Source: Aegilops tauschii subsp. strangulata (Eukaryota; Streptophyta; Magnoliopsida; Poales; Poaceae). From it: 64,000 nt of DNA. The notes under the pieces were generated by a model. It worked only from the letters and a program-made list of their open reading frames with translations, was not told the DNA's origin and ran no database searches. The stretch spans positions 143,608,885-143,672,884 of the forward strand of contig NC_053038.3 of the NCBI RefSeq assembly GCF_002575655.3, given 5' to 3'. The position numbers and the translations under genes were made by a program. Numbering within the stretch: the stretch's first letter is position 1; the number at the start of each line of letters is the position of its first letter. Below are positions 1 through 10,777 of this stretch, in pieces.

Positions 1-229
1 GGTAAACAACATCATCTCCAAATGATAGCTTGAATGTGTTGGTTTCAGCATGCTGTTAAAGCAGATACAAAATGGAAGGCAATGTTACTGACAGCGGGCT
101 TAACAGCCATCAAATATTGCAATTCAAACTGGTATTATTGAAAATGAATAGAACGTAGGTAATGCTTAAACATCACACTGGATAAATGTGTAAAACTAGA
201 ATAAAGGGCATGCGTTAACTACACCAGGA

Positions 230-740
230 ATAACTGGAACCAAATATAACCGTTCAAACTGGTATTGATGTAGTCGAGCGGCACAGTTCTAACTTGCACA
301 TAATGAACAACACATTGTGAATGACTGAAATAAACAAGGCATAAATGACCAGTATAACAACCAAATATAGCCATTGAAAACTGGACAGAGTCTCGCTGCA
401 ACCAACCTAATAAGCAAATACAGCTAAACAAGGCATATGCTTGAAAACTGGACAAATGCTAAAAAAAGCAACCTAACAACCAAATACAGATAAACTAGGC
501 ATTTGCTTGATAACTGGGCAAATGCTAGAAAAAGCAACCTAACAACCAAATACAGGTAAACACGACATCTGCTTGATATCTGGACAAATACTCACTGCAA
601 CCAAACTAAGAACCAAATACAGATAACCAAGGCATCTGCTCGATAACTGAAAAAATGCTCACTCCAACCACTAACAACCAAATACAGATAAACAAGGCAT
701 CTACTCACTATAAACAACCAAATATAGCCATTCGTGAAAC
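230..740. repeat. Degenerate ~66-bp tandem array
   Basis: At least five diverged units carry a core resembling CAACCTAACAACCAAATACAG followed by an AAGGCAT(C/T)TGCTTGATAACTGG-like stretch, starting near 402, 470, 535, 598 and 665. Weaker copies lie near 239, 360 and 718. Period is about 62-68 bp. The rest of 1-1086 shows no convincing gene. Confidence 0.65.
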
Positions 741-1086
741 TAAAGTGGACAATTCATACTTAACATCACATAGACCTATTGAACAATACATTTTTGCATA
801 ACTGAAATAATTAAACACGGCACAGTTAAAGCACCGCACGGCAAATGCTACTACAACAAAGGGTACGGGTTGGCAAGCTAGAAAAGGTAAGATTTGCTGA
901 TAGAATGTTGCCTCACATTTCATGGACGGGATCCTTCCAGTTGGAAGAGCACAGACCCATGGTGCGCTCTCTGATGTCACAGATGGGTTGTTTCACCTTG
1001 GAAGAACCTTCGTGGGTGCCCTCCTCGTGGTCGTGGTCGTGGTCGATGAGATCTGACTTGGCAATTGAGGATCTCAAGCCGCTGCC

Positions 1087-1545
1087 TTAGAACGTGTCCT
1101 TCAGAAGTGACAAAATGGGCTCGATGGCGTATAAAGCTTGCAAATCCTTGACTGCTTGGCAGAGGAGATCAGCGGCAGGGCCGTCGAAGAGATCGACGGT
1201 AGTTGAACCAGAATACATGGCCCACGTGAAGCCGTCGGTGTGGACGAGCTTGATGTCATAGCAAGCTTTCCTGAGATACAGTAATACGCTAGCCCGCTGA
1301 CATGAAGCCTTTGGCATGGCAACATAGTCAACGTCTTCGCCGGCATCCGCGGCGACGTGTTGCTCCAGGGTCGACAGGTCGGGGCGAATGGCAGCCACCT
1401 CGCCAACGTCCGTCGGAGAGGCCATGATAAACCTCTTCTTGGCCGAACGCTCATCGGGCTCCCTGGTATACGTGGTCGAGCTTAGGCTGTGACATTCTGG
1501 AGCAGGCGATGTGGATCTGGCGGGGAGGGACACCGCAGGCCTCAT
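1087..1545 (-). CDS. Unrecognised 152-aa ORF
   Basis: The frame is open for 152 codons; a second ATG at 1425 would give a 113-residue protein that skips a Ser/Pro/Arg-rich leader. I recognise no domain. The C-terminal half has a plausible globular composition with alternating hydrophobic residues (roughly residues 95-150), and there is no signal peptide or membrane span. Upstream on the same strand lies a CGCACAC-rich repeat (1915-2330). The same motif type is found upstream of the unrecognised ORF at 18215-18874, beyond the CACTA insertion. This hints that both ORFs belong to one kind of transposon or repeat-associated gene, but I see no sequence similarity between the proteins. It could also be a captured gene fragment or chance. 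Confidence 0.35.
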   Translation of the reverse strand: MRPAVSLPARSTSPAPECHSLSSTTYTREPDERSAKKRFIMASPTDVGEVAAIRPDLSTLEQHVAADAGEDVDYVAMPKASCQRASVLLYLRKACYDIKLVHTDGFTWAMYSGSTTVDLFDGPAADLLCQAVKDLQALYAIEPILSLLKDTF

Positions 1546-1982
1546 CTAAAAACTCAGGGGAGTGGGCGACGGTATGTGAATCGCTGGTTAACCTGAACTT
1601 TATTATCTAAGCTAGGAGGAACAGGCAGACCGGCAGGGTTGGCGGCGGCGCCGGCGGAGGGCGACGGTTCAAATGCCTTGGCTACTGCAATTTTGCTATA
1701 AGGTCGGTGCTGGAGGAGTGTGGGCGACGGTTGAAGTACGGCGGCTACTAAAATTTGGGTAAAGGAATTGATGCGGGGCGGGAGTGCCCAAGATCGTGCA
1801 CGGTCCAATAACAATATGCATGTATGATAATAACGAAAAGTGGCACGAATCCGTCAATTTTTGCAACGCTCAAGGTGGGTAGTTTGTTTTTTATATTTCT
1901 AGCTAGTTGGTCTATCGCACACGATTCATCCTAATTTCCAAATAAACTTACATGCCTTTAGCTTGCACAGGTGGTGGTTTTA
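1546..1982. other. Non-coding stretch upstream of the 1087-1545 ORF
   Basis: No convincing gene. It contains a short G/C-rich segment (1610-1700) and the first isolated ATCGCACACG motif near 1914, which leads into the tandem array that follows. Confidence 0.5.
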
Positions 1983-2330
1983 CAGCGCACTTGCATCGCA
2001 CACGGTTAAGCCAGTACCTCCACCCTTTGCTCATGCTTGCGCGGTCGTGGTGATTTCAGCGCACTTGCATCGCACATGGTTGAGCCAGCACCTCCACCTT
2101 AATTTGCTCGCGCTTGCGCGGTCGTGGTGATTTCAGCGCACTTGCATCGCACATGGTTGAGCCAGCACCTCCACCTTAATTTGCTCACGCTTGCGCGGTC
2201 GTGGCGATTTCAGCGCACTTGCATCACACACAGTTGAGCCAGTACCTCCACCTAAATTTCCTCGCGCTTGCGCGGTCGTGGTGATTCACATCGCAGTTGT
2301 ATCGCACACGGTTAAGATACTATACCCCGT
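1983..2330. repeat. Tandem array, 74-77-bp units with CATCGCACACGG core
   Basis: Units begin with CAGCGCACTTGCATCGCAC at 1983, 2057, 2134 and 2211, giving periods of 74, 77 and 77 bp. A shortened fifth copy lies near 2288. Each unit also carries a conserved GCTTGCGCGGTCGTGG block and a CCAG(C/T)ACCTCCACC block. Related CGCACAC motifs recur at 32.4-32.65 kb and 39.9-40.27 kb. Confidence 0.85.
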
Positions 2331-3365
2331 GTCCATTGAGGGTCATCAGAGTCTTCGCAGCAAAAAATAATGTTAGAGAGGGTGAAAAGACGGCCACACC
2401 AGCATGTGGCCCAAATATATATCAGTGAAAAGGGTGGTCTGTGATGTTCAAAATTCCAATGCACAACTTTGACCCCGCGGGCCCACGGTTGGGCGCGTCG
2501 TTGAAGATCGATGAGAGGGGCCAGAAGTCAAAAACCACCTGGCAGTGGCCAAATATATGTACGAATATTGGGGATGTTTAAAACTTTAAATACACAATGC
2601 ATAACTTTGGTGGCACCTACCTCACAAACCCGAAAGCACCCTAACAACCACCTAGCTAGGATATATATAATGACATAATGTCATACCTAGCTAGGATGCT
2701 TGGCCCACCACCTCCCATTTCGTGTCATCGGGGCGGATGCACGTAATGATCGATACTTTGGTCATACATGCATGTCGCCATGATCTACCATAAGACGGAC
2801 CAATGAATCCTTCGTTTGGTCAAATGACAGATGTTGTTGTCGATAAACCACTTGGGCCAATAGATGGAACCATCATAAAAATCGTAGGAGAGGGACCACA
2901 AAACCAGCACCTCTTGCATGCGGCCCAAAATGATGTACGTTGGGAAGGGGTGATGTGTGTTTTCAACATAGGATAATGTACAATTTAGATGTGGTGCCTA
3001 CATCTCGATACAGAAAACAACCATCAAGGCAAGGTAGTTAAGGACGAGATACATACGCAGGGTTTGATGTAGGTCAAACCCAGCAATCTGAGCATATGGG
3101 AGGGAATCCTGACAACGCATGAGCTCGAGCTTTGGTTGATCAACATTTGACGGTAACCGGCCCTAACAAGAACTAGGAGGAATCCATTCATGGCCAACAC
3201 ATACCCCTCATTATCGGTCAAAGGGATGATATATATACACTCGGGAGCCCAGATATACCCGTGTCATCACAAAAAGCCGCACAAGGGAGATGTGGTCGAT
3301 CAGAAGACCCCGTATACACTGCATGCGGCCCGAAAATATGTATGGGTACGATGGTGTATGATGTG
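2331..3365. repeat. Diverged dispersed repeat, GCGGCCCAAAATAT core
   Basis: No gene seen. A block of the form (C/G)CATG(T/C)GGCCC(A/G)AA(A/T)ATATGT followed by a TGTTTAAA-ACACAATGCA-ACTT-like tail recurs near 2405, 2543, 2925 and 3325. The last copy is split by element A: its tail resumes at 13095. This suggests an old, diverged repeat as the target into which A inserted. Confidence 0.5.
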
Positions 3366-4340
3366 TGATACGTCTCCAACGTATCTATAATTTTTTATTG
3401 TTCCATGCCATTATATTATCTCTTTTGGATGTTTAATGGGCTTTCATATGCTCTTTTATATTATTTTTGGGACTAACCTATTAACTGGAGGCCTAGTGCC
3501 AGTTTCTGTTTTTTTGCCTATTTTAGTGTTTCGCGGAAAAGGAATACCAAACGGAATGAAACCTTTGCGATGATCTTTCTTGGACCGAAAGCAATCCAGA
3601 AGACTTGGAGTTGAAGTCTGGAATGCGACGAGGCGGCCACGAGGTAGGAGGGCGCGCCCAGGGGGGTAGGCGCGCCCCCACCCTCGTGGCCCCCTCGTAG
3701 CTCCACCGACGTACTTATTTTGCCTATTTATACTCTTATACCCTAGCAACATCAGGGGGACCACGAAACCACTTTTCCACCGCCGCAACCTTCTGTACCC
3801 GTGAGCTCCCATCTTGGGGCCTTTTTCGGCGATCTGCCGGAGGGGGAATCGATCACGGAGGGCTTCTACATCAACACCATAGCCTCTCCGATGAAGCGTG
3901 AGTAGTTTATCACAGACCTTCGGGTCCATAGTTATTAGCTAGATGGCTTCTTCTCTCTCTTTGATTCTCAATACAAAGTTCTCCTCGATGTTCTTGGAGA
4001 TCTATTCGAGGTAACACTCTTTTGCGGTGTGTTTGCCGAGATCCGATGAATTGTGGATTTACGAACAAGATTATCTATGAATATTATTTGGTTCTTCTCT
4101 GAATTCTTATATGCATGTTTTGATATCTTTGCAAGTCTCTTCAAATTATTGGTTTAGTTTGGCCTACTAGATTGATCTTTGTTGCAATGGGAGAAGTGCT
4201 TAGCTTTGGGTTCAATCTTGTGGTGTCCTTTCCCAGTGACAGGGGGCAGCAAGGCACGTATTGTATTGTTGCCATCGAGGATAAAAAGATGGGGTTTATG
4301 TCATATTGCTTGAGTTTATCCCTCTATATCATGTCATCTT
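3366..4340 (+). repeat. Element A left LTR, 5' part
   Basis: Starts TGATACGTCTCCAACGTAT and aligns over its length with 11531-12497. It is broken by B at a site whose unoccupied form can be read in the other LTR near 12484-12510. The ATCTT at 4336-4340 is the left target-site duplication of B. Confidence 0.85.
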
Positions 4341-5255
4341 TGTCGGATCATGGGTTCCGGCAAATCCCTTAAGGTTCAAACTCTGGGGTGCACGCAAAGT
4401 TCTTTCCCTCCTACCGATCCATGCCCTAGGTCGCTAAGATCTCGCGGGCGAACTCGACAAACTCAAAGCACAAGGGACACAAGATTTATACTGGTTCGGG
4501 CCACCGTTGTGGTGTAATACCCTACTCCAGTGTGTGGTGGTAGATTGCCTCTTCGGCTGATAAAGAACATTACAAGGGGAAGAACGACCTCCTGAGGTTG
4601 AGGCGTTCTTGCGTTTGGTCTGTGGCTAAGGGTTGGCTCTCGATCAGATGAGATCAAGCTGTCCCCTTTGGTGGTGGCTAGTTCTACTTATATAGGCCCT
4701 GTTCCTCTCCCCAAATATTGAACGGGAAGGGAGCCAACAACGGCGGCCAATTTGAAAGGGGACAACTAGTACAAGCTATCCTCACAAAAGCGGTCTTTGC
4801 CTGCGAAAGGGCTCTGGTGATCACGCTGTCTTGGGCTCCACGGTGACCTTCGTCCTGCTGGCCTACTGGTCTTGGTCTCGTTGCACTGATATGGAAACCT
4901 TTGCCTGATGCCTCGGTACTCTGCGCGTGCGCTGGCCTCCTTAGCACCAAAGAGGAAACAAGGACGCTGCGCGCACTGGCGCTCGCCCTGCGCCCTCCTG
5001 GTGTCGATCGTCATGGCTCACGTCACGAGAGCCTCGCGAGGTTTGCCCCGCCTTGATATCTCCGCTCCTCGCGAGGCAGCCTGGTGATGCCACTCCTGAG
5101 GAGGTCTTGCGTCGTCCTCCTCACGAGGCTTGGCCCCTCGCGAGGGTCTTGAATGCTTTGTTGATGAAGATGGGCTGTATAGGCCTGCTAGCAAAGCCAC
5201 GCCGTGGGCTGCAGGTAGGCAAGTCTGGGGAACCCCCATTCCCAGAACGCCGACA
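4341..5255 (-). repeat. Element B 3' LTR (915 bp)
   Basis: Bounded by TGTCGG and CCGACA. A TATA box reads TATATAAG on the minus strand at 4687-4694. It matches the right copy at 10778-11530 and is homologous to both LTRs of element D, read in reverse complement. Confidence 0.9.
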
Positions 5256-5407
5256 GTAGCCCCCGGGCCCAAGGCGCGCTCGGGCTTGGCTTCGAGGCGA
5301 AGCCAAAGATCAAGTGCGGAGCGCCGCGGGCCCCAAAAGCCTGCGGCCTTGGTTGACGCGTGGCGGTTGATTGGACGTGGGCGTGTCCACTTCCCCACGC
5401 TGCCTCG
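5256..5407 (+). promoter_or_regulatory. Polypurine tract and conserved antisense leader of B
   Basis: The first ~18 bases, read on the minus strand, are a G-rich polypurine tract abutting the 3' LTR. The next ~130 bp are strongly similar to 38860-39010 of element D in the same relation to its 3' LTR. Shared parts include an inverted repeat around TTGGCTTCG/CGAAGCCAA (5284-5306) and a GGTTGATTGGACGTGGGCG block holding an inverted CCAAT box. A TATA-like CTATATGG lies downstream at 5498-5505, about 84 bp before the B3-like ORF. I infer an antisense promoter or leader. Confidence 0.55.
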
Positions 5408-5581
5408 GCAACTACTCGATTTTACAAGTCTCTGCGACATGCAAGGAAAATCATCATTACCTGTGAACGTGGGAGGCACCGGTTGGCCTTCTTCCGCTAT
5501 ATGGGGAGGGGGGCGGAGCCCCCGTCTCCCATCTCTTCTTGGTTCACTTGCTTCTTCCTCCTTGCTCCACTGCTAGCAGCA

Positions 5582-6370
5582 ATGGCGCCCATCCGAAGGT
5601 TCTCCGCTGAAGAGAAAGGAAAGGCCCCCCGTGATGATCCAGGGCCGCTTCCGCCGAAGAAGAGGCCGGTTCACCATTGCGACGAAGCAGCGATGCAGGT
5701 GGTGACGAGGCCTTGGTGCGAGCGGCCTCCTACAGGGTATCCGCTACCCTTGTACGCCCGAGCCGAGGGCTCAGGAGGGCGGAGCGAGGAGCGGCGCCGC
5801 CCGCGCCGCGTCCGCGGTTGGCGCGCCATGGCAACACGCGTCGTCGCCCCTGGAATCCACGCCTCGGATTCCTCGCGCAAGCTTGTGCTATGGGCGCCGA
5901 TGCCCCCAAGCTCTTGGATCCGCTTCTCGCGGTTCTTCTCTGACGTGATGCCGCCGAGGGGGCCTCTTGAGCTCTGGCTGCAGCATGCCGACTGCAATGC
6001 TCCGGCGACCGGAGCAGAGATCGAAGCGGTCCCCACCGGCAAGATCTTCATGACTCGCGGCTGGGGCGAGGTTGCGCGGGTTTACCGTGCGGAAGGCGCC
6101 CTCACGATCCACTTTGAGTACGACGGCGCCACCATGCTCTTCTTCAAGGTCTTCGATGCAGAGGGCCGCCGTCTGGAGTGTTGCCCTGGAGGGGAGCGCC
6201 AGGCTGACGCGCGCTCCGCTCGTGGCTCCTCCAGAAGCAGCAGCCCCTGGAAGTCTAGCGATTCTCCTGAGCTTTACGAGACTTCGGAGACGAGCGACGA
6301 TAGCTACGTGCCCCCGAGCTCTTGCCGGGCTCGAAACAGGGTCGCGGCGTCCAGCTGCCACCGCCGCTGA
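5582..6370 (+). CDS. B3-like DNA-binding domain protein, antisense to element B
   Basis: A 262-codon ORF starting MAPIRRFS. Upstream in-frame ATGs exist, but this ATG follows the TATA-like CTATATGG by ~80 bp and matches the MAP start of the antisense gene in D. The N-terminus is basic and Ser/Pro/Arg-rich. Residues ~115-205 resemble a plant B3 fold: an FSDVMPP lead-in, TRGWGEVARVYRAEG, FEYDGATMLFFKVFDAEGR. The last ~55 residues are a Ser-rich acidic tail. B3 domains bind DNA in plant transcription factors; a role for one inside a retrotransposon is unknown to me. It lies just inside the 3' LTR, opposite in direction to gag. It may be a captured host domain or an element-specific regulator. 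The B3 call is by eye. Confidence 0.55.
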   Translation: MAPIRRFSAEEKGKAPRDDPGPLPPKKRPVHHCDEAAMQVVTRPWCERPPTGYPLPLYARAEGSGGRSEERRRPRRVRGWRAMATRVVAPGIHASDSSRKLVLWAPMPPSSWIRFSRFFSDVMPPRGPLELWLQHADCNAPATGAEIEAVPTGKIFMTRGWGEVARVYRAEGALTIHFEYDGATMLFFKVFDAEGRRLECCPGGERQADARSARGSSRSSSPWKSSDSPELYETSETSDDSYVPPSSCRARNRVAASSCHRR

Positions 6371-6439
6371 TCTGGATGGGGTCGGCGCCGGCCTCCCGTG
6401 GCCCATTGTTCATGATGGCGTCCGCCACGGGAGGGTGTA

Positions 6440-7650
6440 GATAGGATTCCTCTTGGTTCTTGTTCTTTGTTCCCTGCAAAGAATCATGAAGTACCCCGCG
6501 GGGGTGTGTAAAGGGTCTGTCATGTTTTTTGCGTATACATTCCCTGTTATGAAAATTTGCGAACGCATGTCCTGTTAAGGCTTGGTCTCCCCATTCCATC
6601 CTCGCGATAGCTTGTTGCTCTACGCTGACAGGTCCCGGTCCCCAGGCAGTCTGCAGCCGTCGCTGGTATGCCAGGTTGCGTCCGTGGTCAAGGCCAGGAA
6701 GTGAGCGGCCCGAGGTCCAGTAAGAGCCCCTGAGGCGCGATGCTCAGGAGGTCCCCCTGAGCGCTCAAGCAGCTATGGTAAGGCAGGAAAGGGATGCGAC
6801 ATGGCCGCAACAGGGATGCGGCGAGCGTAATGCCTAGGTTCCAACAACTTAGTTGTTTCGAGCTCGTGACTTATCTTGGCAGTTCGGGGTCGATTCTCCG
6901 CGCTGAGCCAGACCTGTGCGCAATCATCCGCAGCGTAGGTTAGGCCCGTATGGGTCCTCCACCTTCCAATGCTTTCCTTCGTGCTCTACGTCCTCAGGTC
7001 CCGGCCCTCGAGCGAGCTCAGCTGCCGCTGGTATGCCAGGTCGCGATGCCGTGGACAAGGCCAGGGGGTGAGGGCTGGAGAGCCAGTAAGAGCTCCTGAG
7101 TTGCGATGCTCACGAGCCCCCCTTTTAACGTGCAAGCAGATTACTTGGAAGAGGTGGGAGCACGCGGTGCCGCCTGGTGCTATCCTCGTGATATTCCTGC
7201 GAGCCAGCACAAGAAGAAACACGGTTTTGCCGTTATGGTTGCCATCCTGCCACTAGTTGCTCTGTGAGGAGATGAAGGCACTGAGGGCCTGATGAGGTGA
7301 CGTGCGCGGGGCGCGCCGCGAGCCAGAGCTCGACCGCTCAGGTTTGTCGGCGTGGCAGGGACGGACCCATGCACCAGCGTCGTGCCAGTGTGAGGAGGCC
7401 ACGTGGGAGGCGACGATCGAGCAGGTGCTAATCGGGCAGGCGACAATCATAGGCCGATTAAGCATGGAAGGCAAATCAGCTTGGGTAAATGCAGAAAGAT
7501 ACATGCCACTGGGTCAGGCCCGAGCGGCTTGGGGATGATGCAGCTCGAGGGGCGCCCCCAACCGGGTAAACTAAAGACATAGGAAAAAGGGATACATGCC
7601 ACAGGGACGGACCCACGCGGCCTGGGAATAATGCAGCCCGAAGGGCGCTC
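6440..7650. repeat. Non-coding part of B with a duplicated ~160-bp block
   Basis: No gene seen between the B3-like ORF and the RT fragment. A ~160-bp block occurs twice in direct orientation (about 6628-6790 and 6988-7165). Both copies share CAGGTCCCGG, CGCTGGTATGCCAGGT, AAGGCCAGG, CCAGTAAGAGC and a GCGATGCTCA segment. This is where RNase H and integrase would be expected in a complete element. Confidence 0.6.
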
Positions 7651-7654
7651 CCAG

Positions 7655-8251
7655 CTAAATGAACTTGGAAAGTGTCACCTGGCCATGTTGACGAAGAGAT
7701 GTCGGGGCAGCTGAAGGCACGCGGCGAAGGGGTCGTTCCCTACGAGCCACCAGGTCCCTGAGCCTCGGGAGGCTCTGGGGCTCAGGCGGTTCCTTGAGGA
7801 CCGTCTCCATCTCCGCCTGGACAGTGCGGTACCAGGCCTGCTGAGCCGCCAGGGCGCACTGCAATTTGCGCTGGTAGACGAACGATACGCTCGGCAAGCC
7901 AAAAGGCATGCAAACGTAGCTGTGCGGTGGACCCTCGCAATGGCCCACGCGCGAAGGCCAGAAAAGCTCCTGAGATGCGGCCCTGTTGAGCCCTAGTACG
8001 TCGATGCAGACGCGCAACCCAGCATCCTCGCCTGGATGGGGAGCTACGCCTCGTGAGCGGCGGTCGCCGCGCATGGCCCTTGCGTCTTGCAGTTCCTGAG
8101 TGGTCTTGGTGATGAACTCCTGAGAGGTGGGCACTCCTTGCCCTGTATTCTCTTGAGGGAAACGTGCCACGTAGCACGCCTCCAAGTGGTGCCTGAGCAC
8201 CTTCCTCGAGATCTTGGCAAGGTCTGAGGCCCTCCAGAGGAGAGCCCCCAA
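7655..8251 (-). pseudogene. Reverse transcriptase fragment of B
   Basis: A 198-codon ORF keeps the pre-RT linker (WRASDLAKISR) and two RT landmarks, RVCIDVLGLNRA (from the LRVCIDFxxLN strand) and YVCMPFGLP. The palm segment between them and the YxDD motif after them are missing, so the polymerase cannot be active. The protease tail lies upstream; on the other side non-coding repeats replace RNase H and integrase. Confidence 0.75.
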
Positions 8252-8281
8252 GCCCTGCCCAAGGAGGGCACTGGGCGCGCC

Positions 8282-8717
8282 TTCCTATGCGATGGAGGGA
8301 GGCGCCCATGGAGTGGGCGCTGATCCTAACGAGGCTCCAGCTGCGTCGCCACCCTCCTGAGGTCCGGCACGGCGCAACTGCTTCTTCTTCTTGGGGACGG
8401 CCTCGGGAGGATCCTCTCTCTTGCTCCGGGTCGTCGATTGCTGCGGCTTGAAAAGCGCGCTCGAGGGAGCACACCATGTCTCTTTCTTCGCACGGGACTG
8501 TGATGATTCCGCCGCTTCCTTGCATCTTGAGGACATTGTAACCGTGGTGTGTCACCGCCATGAACTTGGCCAGGGCCGGATACCCGAGGATGGCATTGTT
8601 TGGCAGACGGATGTGCGCGATGTCGAAGTCGATGAGCTCGGTGCGGTAGTTCTTGCATTCTCCAAAGGTGACAGGGAGGCGGACTTGCCCTATCGGTGTG
8701 GTGGAGCCGTCGGTCAC
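8282..8717 (-). pseudogene. Protease C-terminal part and linker of B
   Basis: The start of this frame reads through IGQVRLPVTFGECKNYRTE and NAILGYPALAKFM, the second half of a gypsy-type aspartic protease, then a Lys/Glu-rich linker toward RT. It is offset from the preceding protease segment by a frame change near 8720-8740. The frame stays open to 7782, but after ~8300 the RT-like reading lies in a different frame. Confidence 0.7.
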
Positions 8718-8738
8718 TCCTGAGAAAGGCTTGGTAGG

Positions 8739-9416
8739 CTAAAGCTGCTCATATGGCACTTGGACGTTGAGCCCTGCGCCGCCGTCGCTGAGGGTCTTGG
8801 TAACTTGCACGTTGCTGATGACTGGTGAACAAAGCATCGGGAGGGCGCCAGCGGTGGCTGCGCACTTGAGCTGATTTACCGAGTTGAAGGTGATGGCGCA
8901 CTGGGACCACCTGAGTGGCCGCGTGGCCTCGAGCTTGGGGAGGACTGCATTCACCTCACGAGCGAACTGTTTGAAGATGCGCTGCGAGGCTGGGGCCTGG
9001 GCTCCGCCCAGGATGCAGGCGATTGCACGCGGCTCCTGGAAGCCCCCAGCCCCCTCGTCTTGATGGTGGTCGTCATTCCTTTTTGATGGTGGCGGCAGCG
9101 GGGGAAGACCGGCGTTGCCCTGAGGACGATCCTCACGAGGTTCGTCCCTCCAGGCGCCCTCGCGAGGATGATCCTGCCAGCGGTCCTCACGAGGCCTGTC
9201 GCGCCACTCCTGGTGTGGGTCACGGTCATCCCAGCGTCTGCCTCCATGTCCTCCTCCTCGGACGTAGTCCCGGTCGCTACGCTCGGGGCGTCGACCGATG
9301 CTCCTTCGTGAATGGCTCTGAGTTGTTGATAGTCGCTGGTGTTGTGGGTGTTCTGGTTGTGGAAGGCGCAGAACGGTTGGCTGCTCTTGGATGACTCGGA
9401 CTGGTCCCTGCCTCAC
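8739..9416 (-). pseudogene. Zinc-knuckle linker and protease active-site segment of B
   Basis: Near the start, an alternate frame reads FCAFHNQNTHNT, a zinc-knuckle-like C/H motif typical of this gag type, so a frameshift separates it from gag. An Arg/Asp-rich linker follows. The C-terminus holds the protease active-site motif as LSDGGAGLN, where plant gypsy proteases normally have an LxDGGxxLN pattern. The residue before DGG is Ser, and the catalytic Asp itself is kept. Confidence 0.65.
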
Positions 9417-10705
9417 TTGGTGTCCGGCTCCGCTGCTAGCACGGCTGCTTCCTTGCGCTTCACGTCCTTGGCCTTCTTCTCCTCTGCGCCCGCAGCTGGC
9501 AGCTCGAGGAGGGAGAGGCGCCCCTCCTTAGCTCTTGCGCACTTGGTCGCCAAGTTGAACAGCTCCTGAGATGTGCACAGCTCCTCGTGGATAGCGAGTT
9601 CCTCCTTCATCTTGATGTCGCGGACGCCATCAGAGAACGCGGAGATGATAGCCTCGTCCGTGACCTTGGGGATCTTGAGGCGAGTGTTGTTGAAGCGCTG
9701 GATGTACTTCTGGAGGGTCTCTCCTGGTTGTTGCTTGATGCGGCGCAGGTCACCCGCGGCCGGCGGGCGGTCGCGAGTGCCCTGGAAGTTGGCGACGAAG
9801 CGGTCGCGCATCTCGTCCCAGGAGGAGATCGAGCCCTTAGGCAGGTTCAGGAGCCACGAACGGGCACCGTCTTTGAGCTCCATTGGGAACCAGTTCGCCA
9901 TCACTTTCTCGTCACTGTTGGCCGCCTCGATGCTCAGCTCGTAGAGCTGCAAGAAGTCAGCGGGGTCGAGGGTGCCGTCGTAGTGAGGAGGCAGATCCGG
10001 CTTGAACTTGCCCGGCCAGGCGACGCTACGCAGCTCGGGGGTGAAGGCGCGGCAGCCGGCCGTGGTTGCCGGGGCCCGTCGCGGAGGTGGAGCTTGGTCT
10101 TGATGAGGCCCGCGTGCCGCCACCGCAGGTAGCGCGCGGACTTGGCGAGGCGGCGCGGGGAGCGCATGTGCAGCTTCTCGCGGCCGAGGAATTTCTTGGC
10201 AGCTTCTCTCTTCGCGCGCGGGCACCGGGCATGGTGGGTCGCGCCATGGGGCCACGCACCTTGGCGCCAAGGCACCGTCTTGGGGCAGAGGTGGTGGAGG
10301 CGCTCCATGAGCCACGTCGCCAGTGGCTGGCGGAGGGCGAGGCAGAGAGAGGGACGGCGCCGGGGAGTCCCCTGCGGCACGGACGAGCTCGGCGACGCGG
10401 TCGAGCCAGTCCTCATAGAGGTCATCGACCGGGCGGTAGCGCACGAGCTCGTTCGCTATGAGGAGCACGGCCTGCGCGTCCATGGGAGCGCGACGTGCGT
10501 GGGACGAGGAACCGGCCGGGGTCAGCGATGGAGTGGCGGTGCGGCGGTCCTGCCGCACCGACGGGTGTAGTGAATACGCTTGCTGTTCGTTCCCCGCCGG
10601 GCTGGTGGCGGCATTGGCGGTAGGCGATGGGGAACGACGCGGTGGCCCGCAGATGGGAGCCATCTGAGAAACACTGTCAGTGAGGGCAGCCCGGCGCTCA
10701 GCCAT
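9413..10705 (-). CDS. Gag of element B
   Basis: An intact 430-codon ORF. The first ~200 residues are Pro/Arg/Ala-rich and variable; residues ~75-110 (IANELVRYRPVDD...VAELVRAAG) are similar to the gag remnant of element D. The retrotransposon gag core follows at ~220-390, with landmarks WPGKFKPDLPPHYDG, DPADFLQLYE, MANWFPMELKDGARSWL, SISSWDEMRDRFVANFQ, and a C-terminal ARAKEG motif. Gag forms the virus-like particle in the cytoplasm. It starts ~70 bp downstream of the primer-binding site. An intact gag in an element lacking RT and integrase suggests trans-complementation or a recent deletion. Confidence 0.85.
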   Translation of the reverse strand: MAERRAALTDSVSQMAPICGPPRRSPSPTANAATSPAGNEQQAYSLHPSVRQDRRTATPSLTPAGSSSHARRAPMDAQAVLLIANELVRYRPVDDLYEDWLDRVAELVRAAGDSPAPSLSLPRPPPATGDVAHGAPPPPLPQDGALAPRCVAPWRDPPCPVPAREERSCQEIPRPREAAHALPAPPRQVRALPAVAARGPHQDQAPPPRRAPATTAGCRAFTPELRSVAWPGKFKPDLPPHYDGTLDPADFLQLYELSIEAANSDEKVMANWFPMELKDGARSWLLNLPKGSISSWDEMRDRFVANFQGTRDRPPAAGDLRRIKQQPGETLQKYIQRFNNTRLKIPKVTDEAIISAFSDGVRDIKMKEELAIHEELCTSQELFNLATKCARAKEGRLSLLELPAAGAEEKKAKDVKRKEAAVLAAEPDTK

Positions 10706-10759
10706 GGAGACGACGGAGTGACGGAGCGCCGATCGACGAAAGGGAAGCTACAGCGCACC

Positions 10760-10777
10760 CCTACCTGGCGCGCCAAA
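10760..10777 (-). promoter_or_regulatory. Primer-binding site of B
   Basis: On the minus strand TTTGGCGCGCCAGGTAGG directly follows the LTR end ACA. The same motif begins the internal regions of E (23313) and, with changes, D (33548). The tRNA is not assigned. Confidence 0.7.

Noticed and set aside
5360..5581. Upstream extension of the B3-like ORF
   Set aside because: It covers the leader shared with D, which is not open in the same way there, and the TATA-like site at 5498 would lie inside it.
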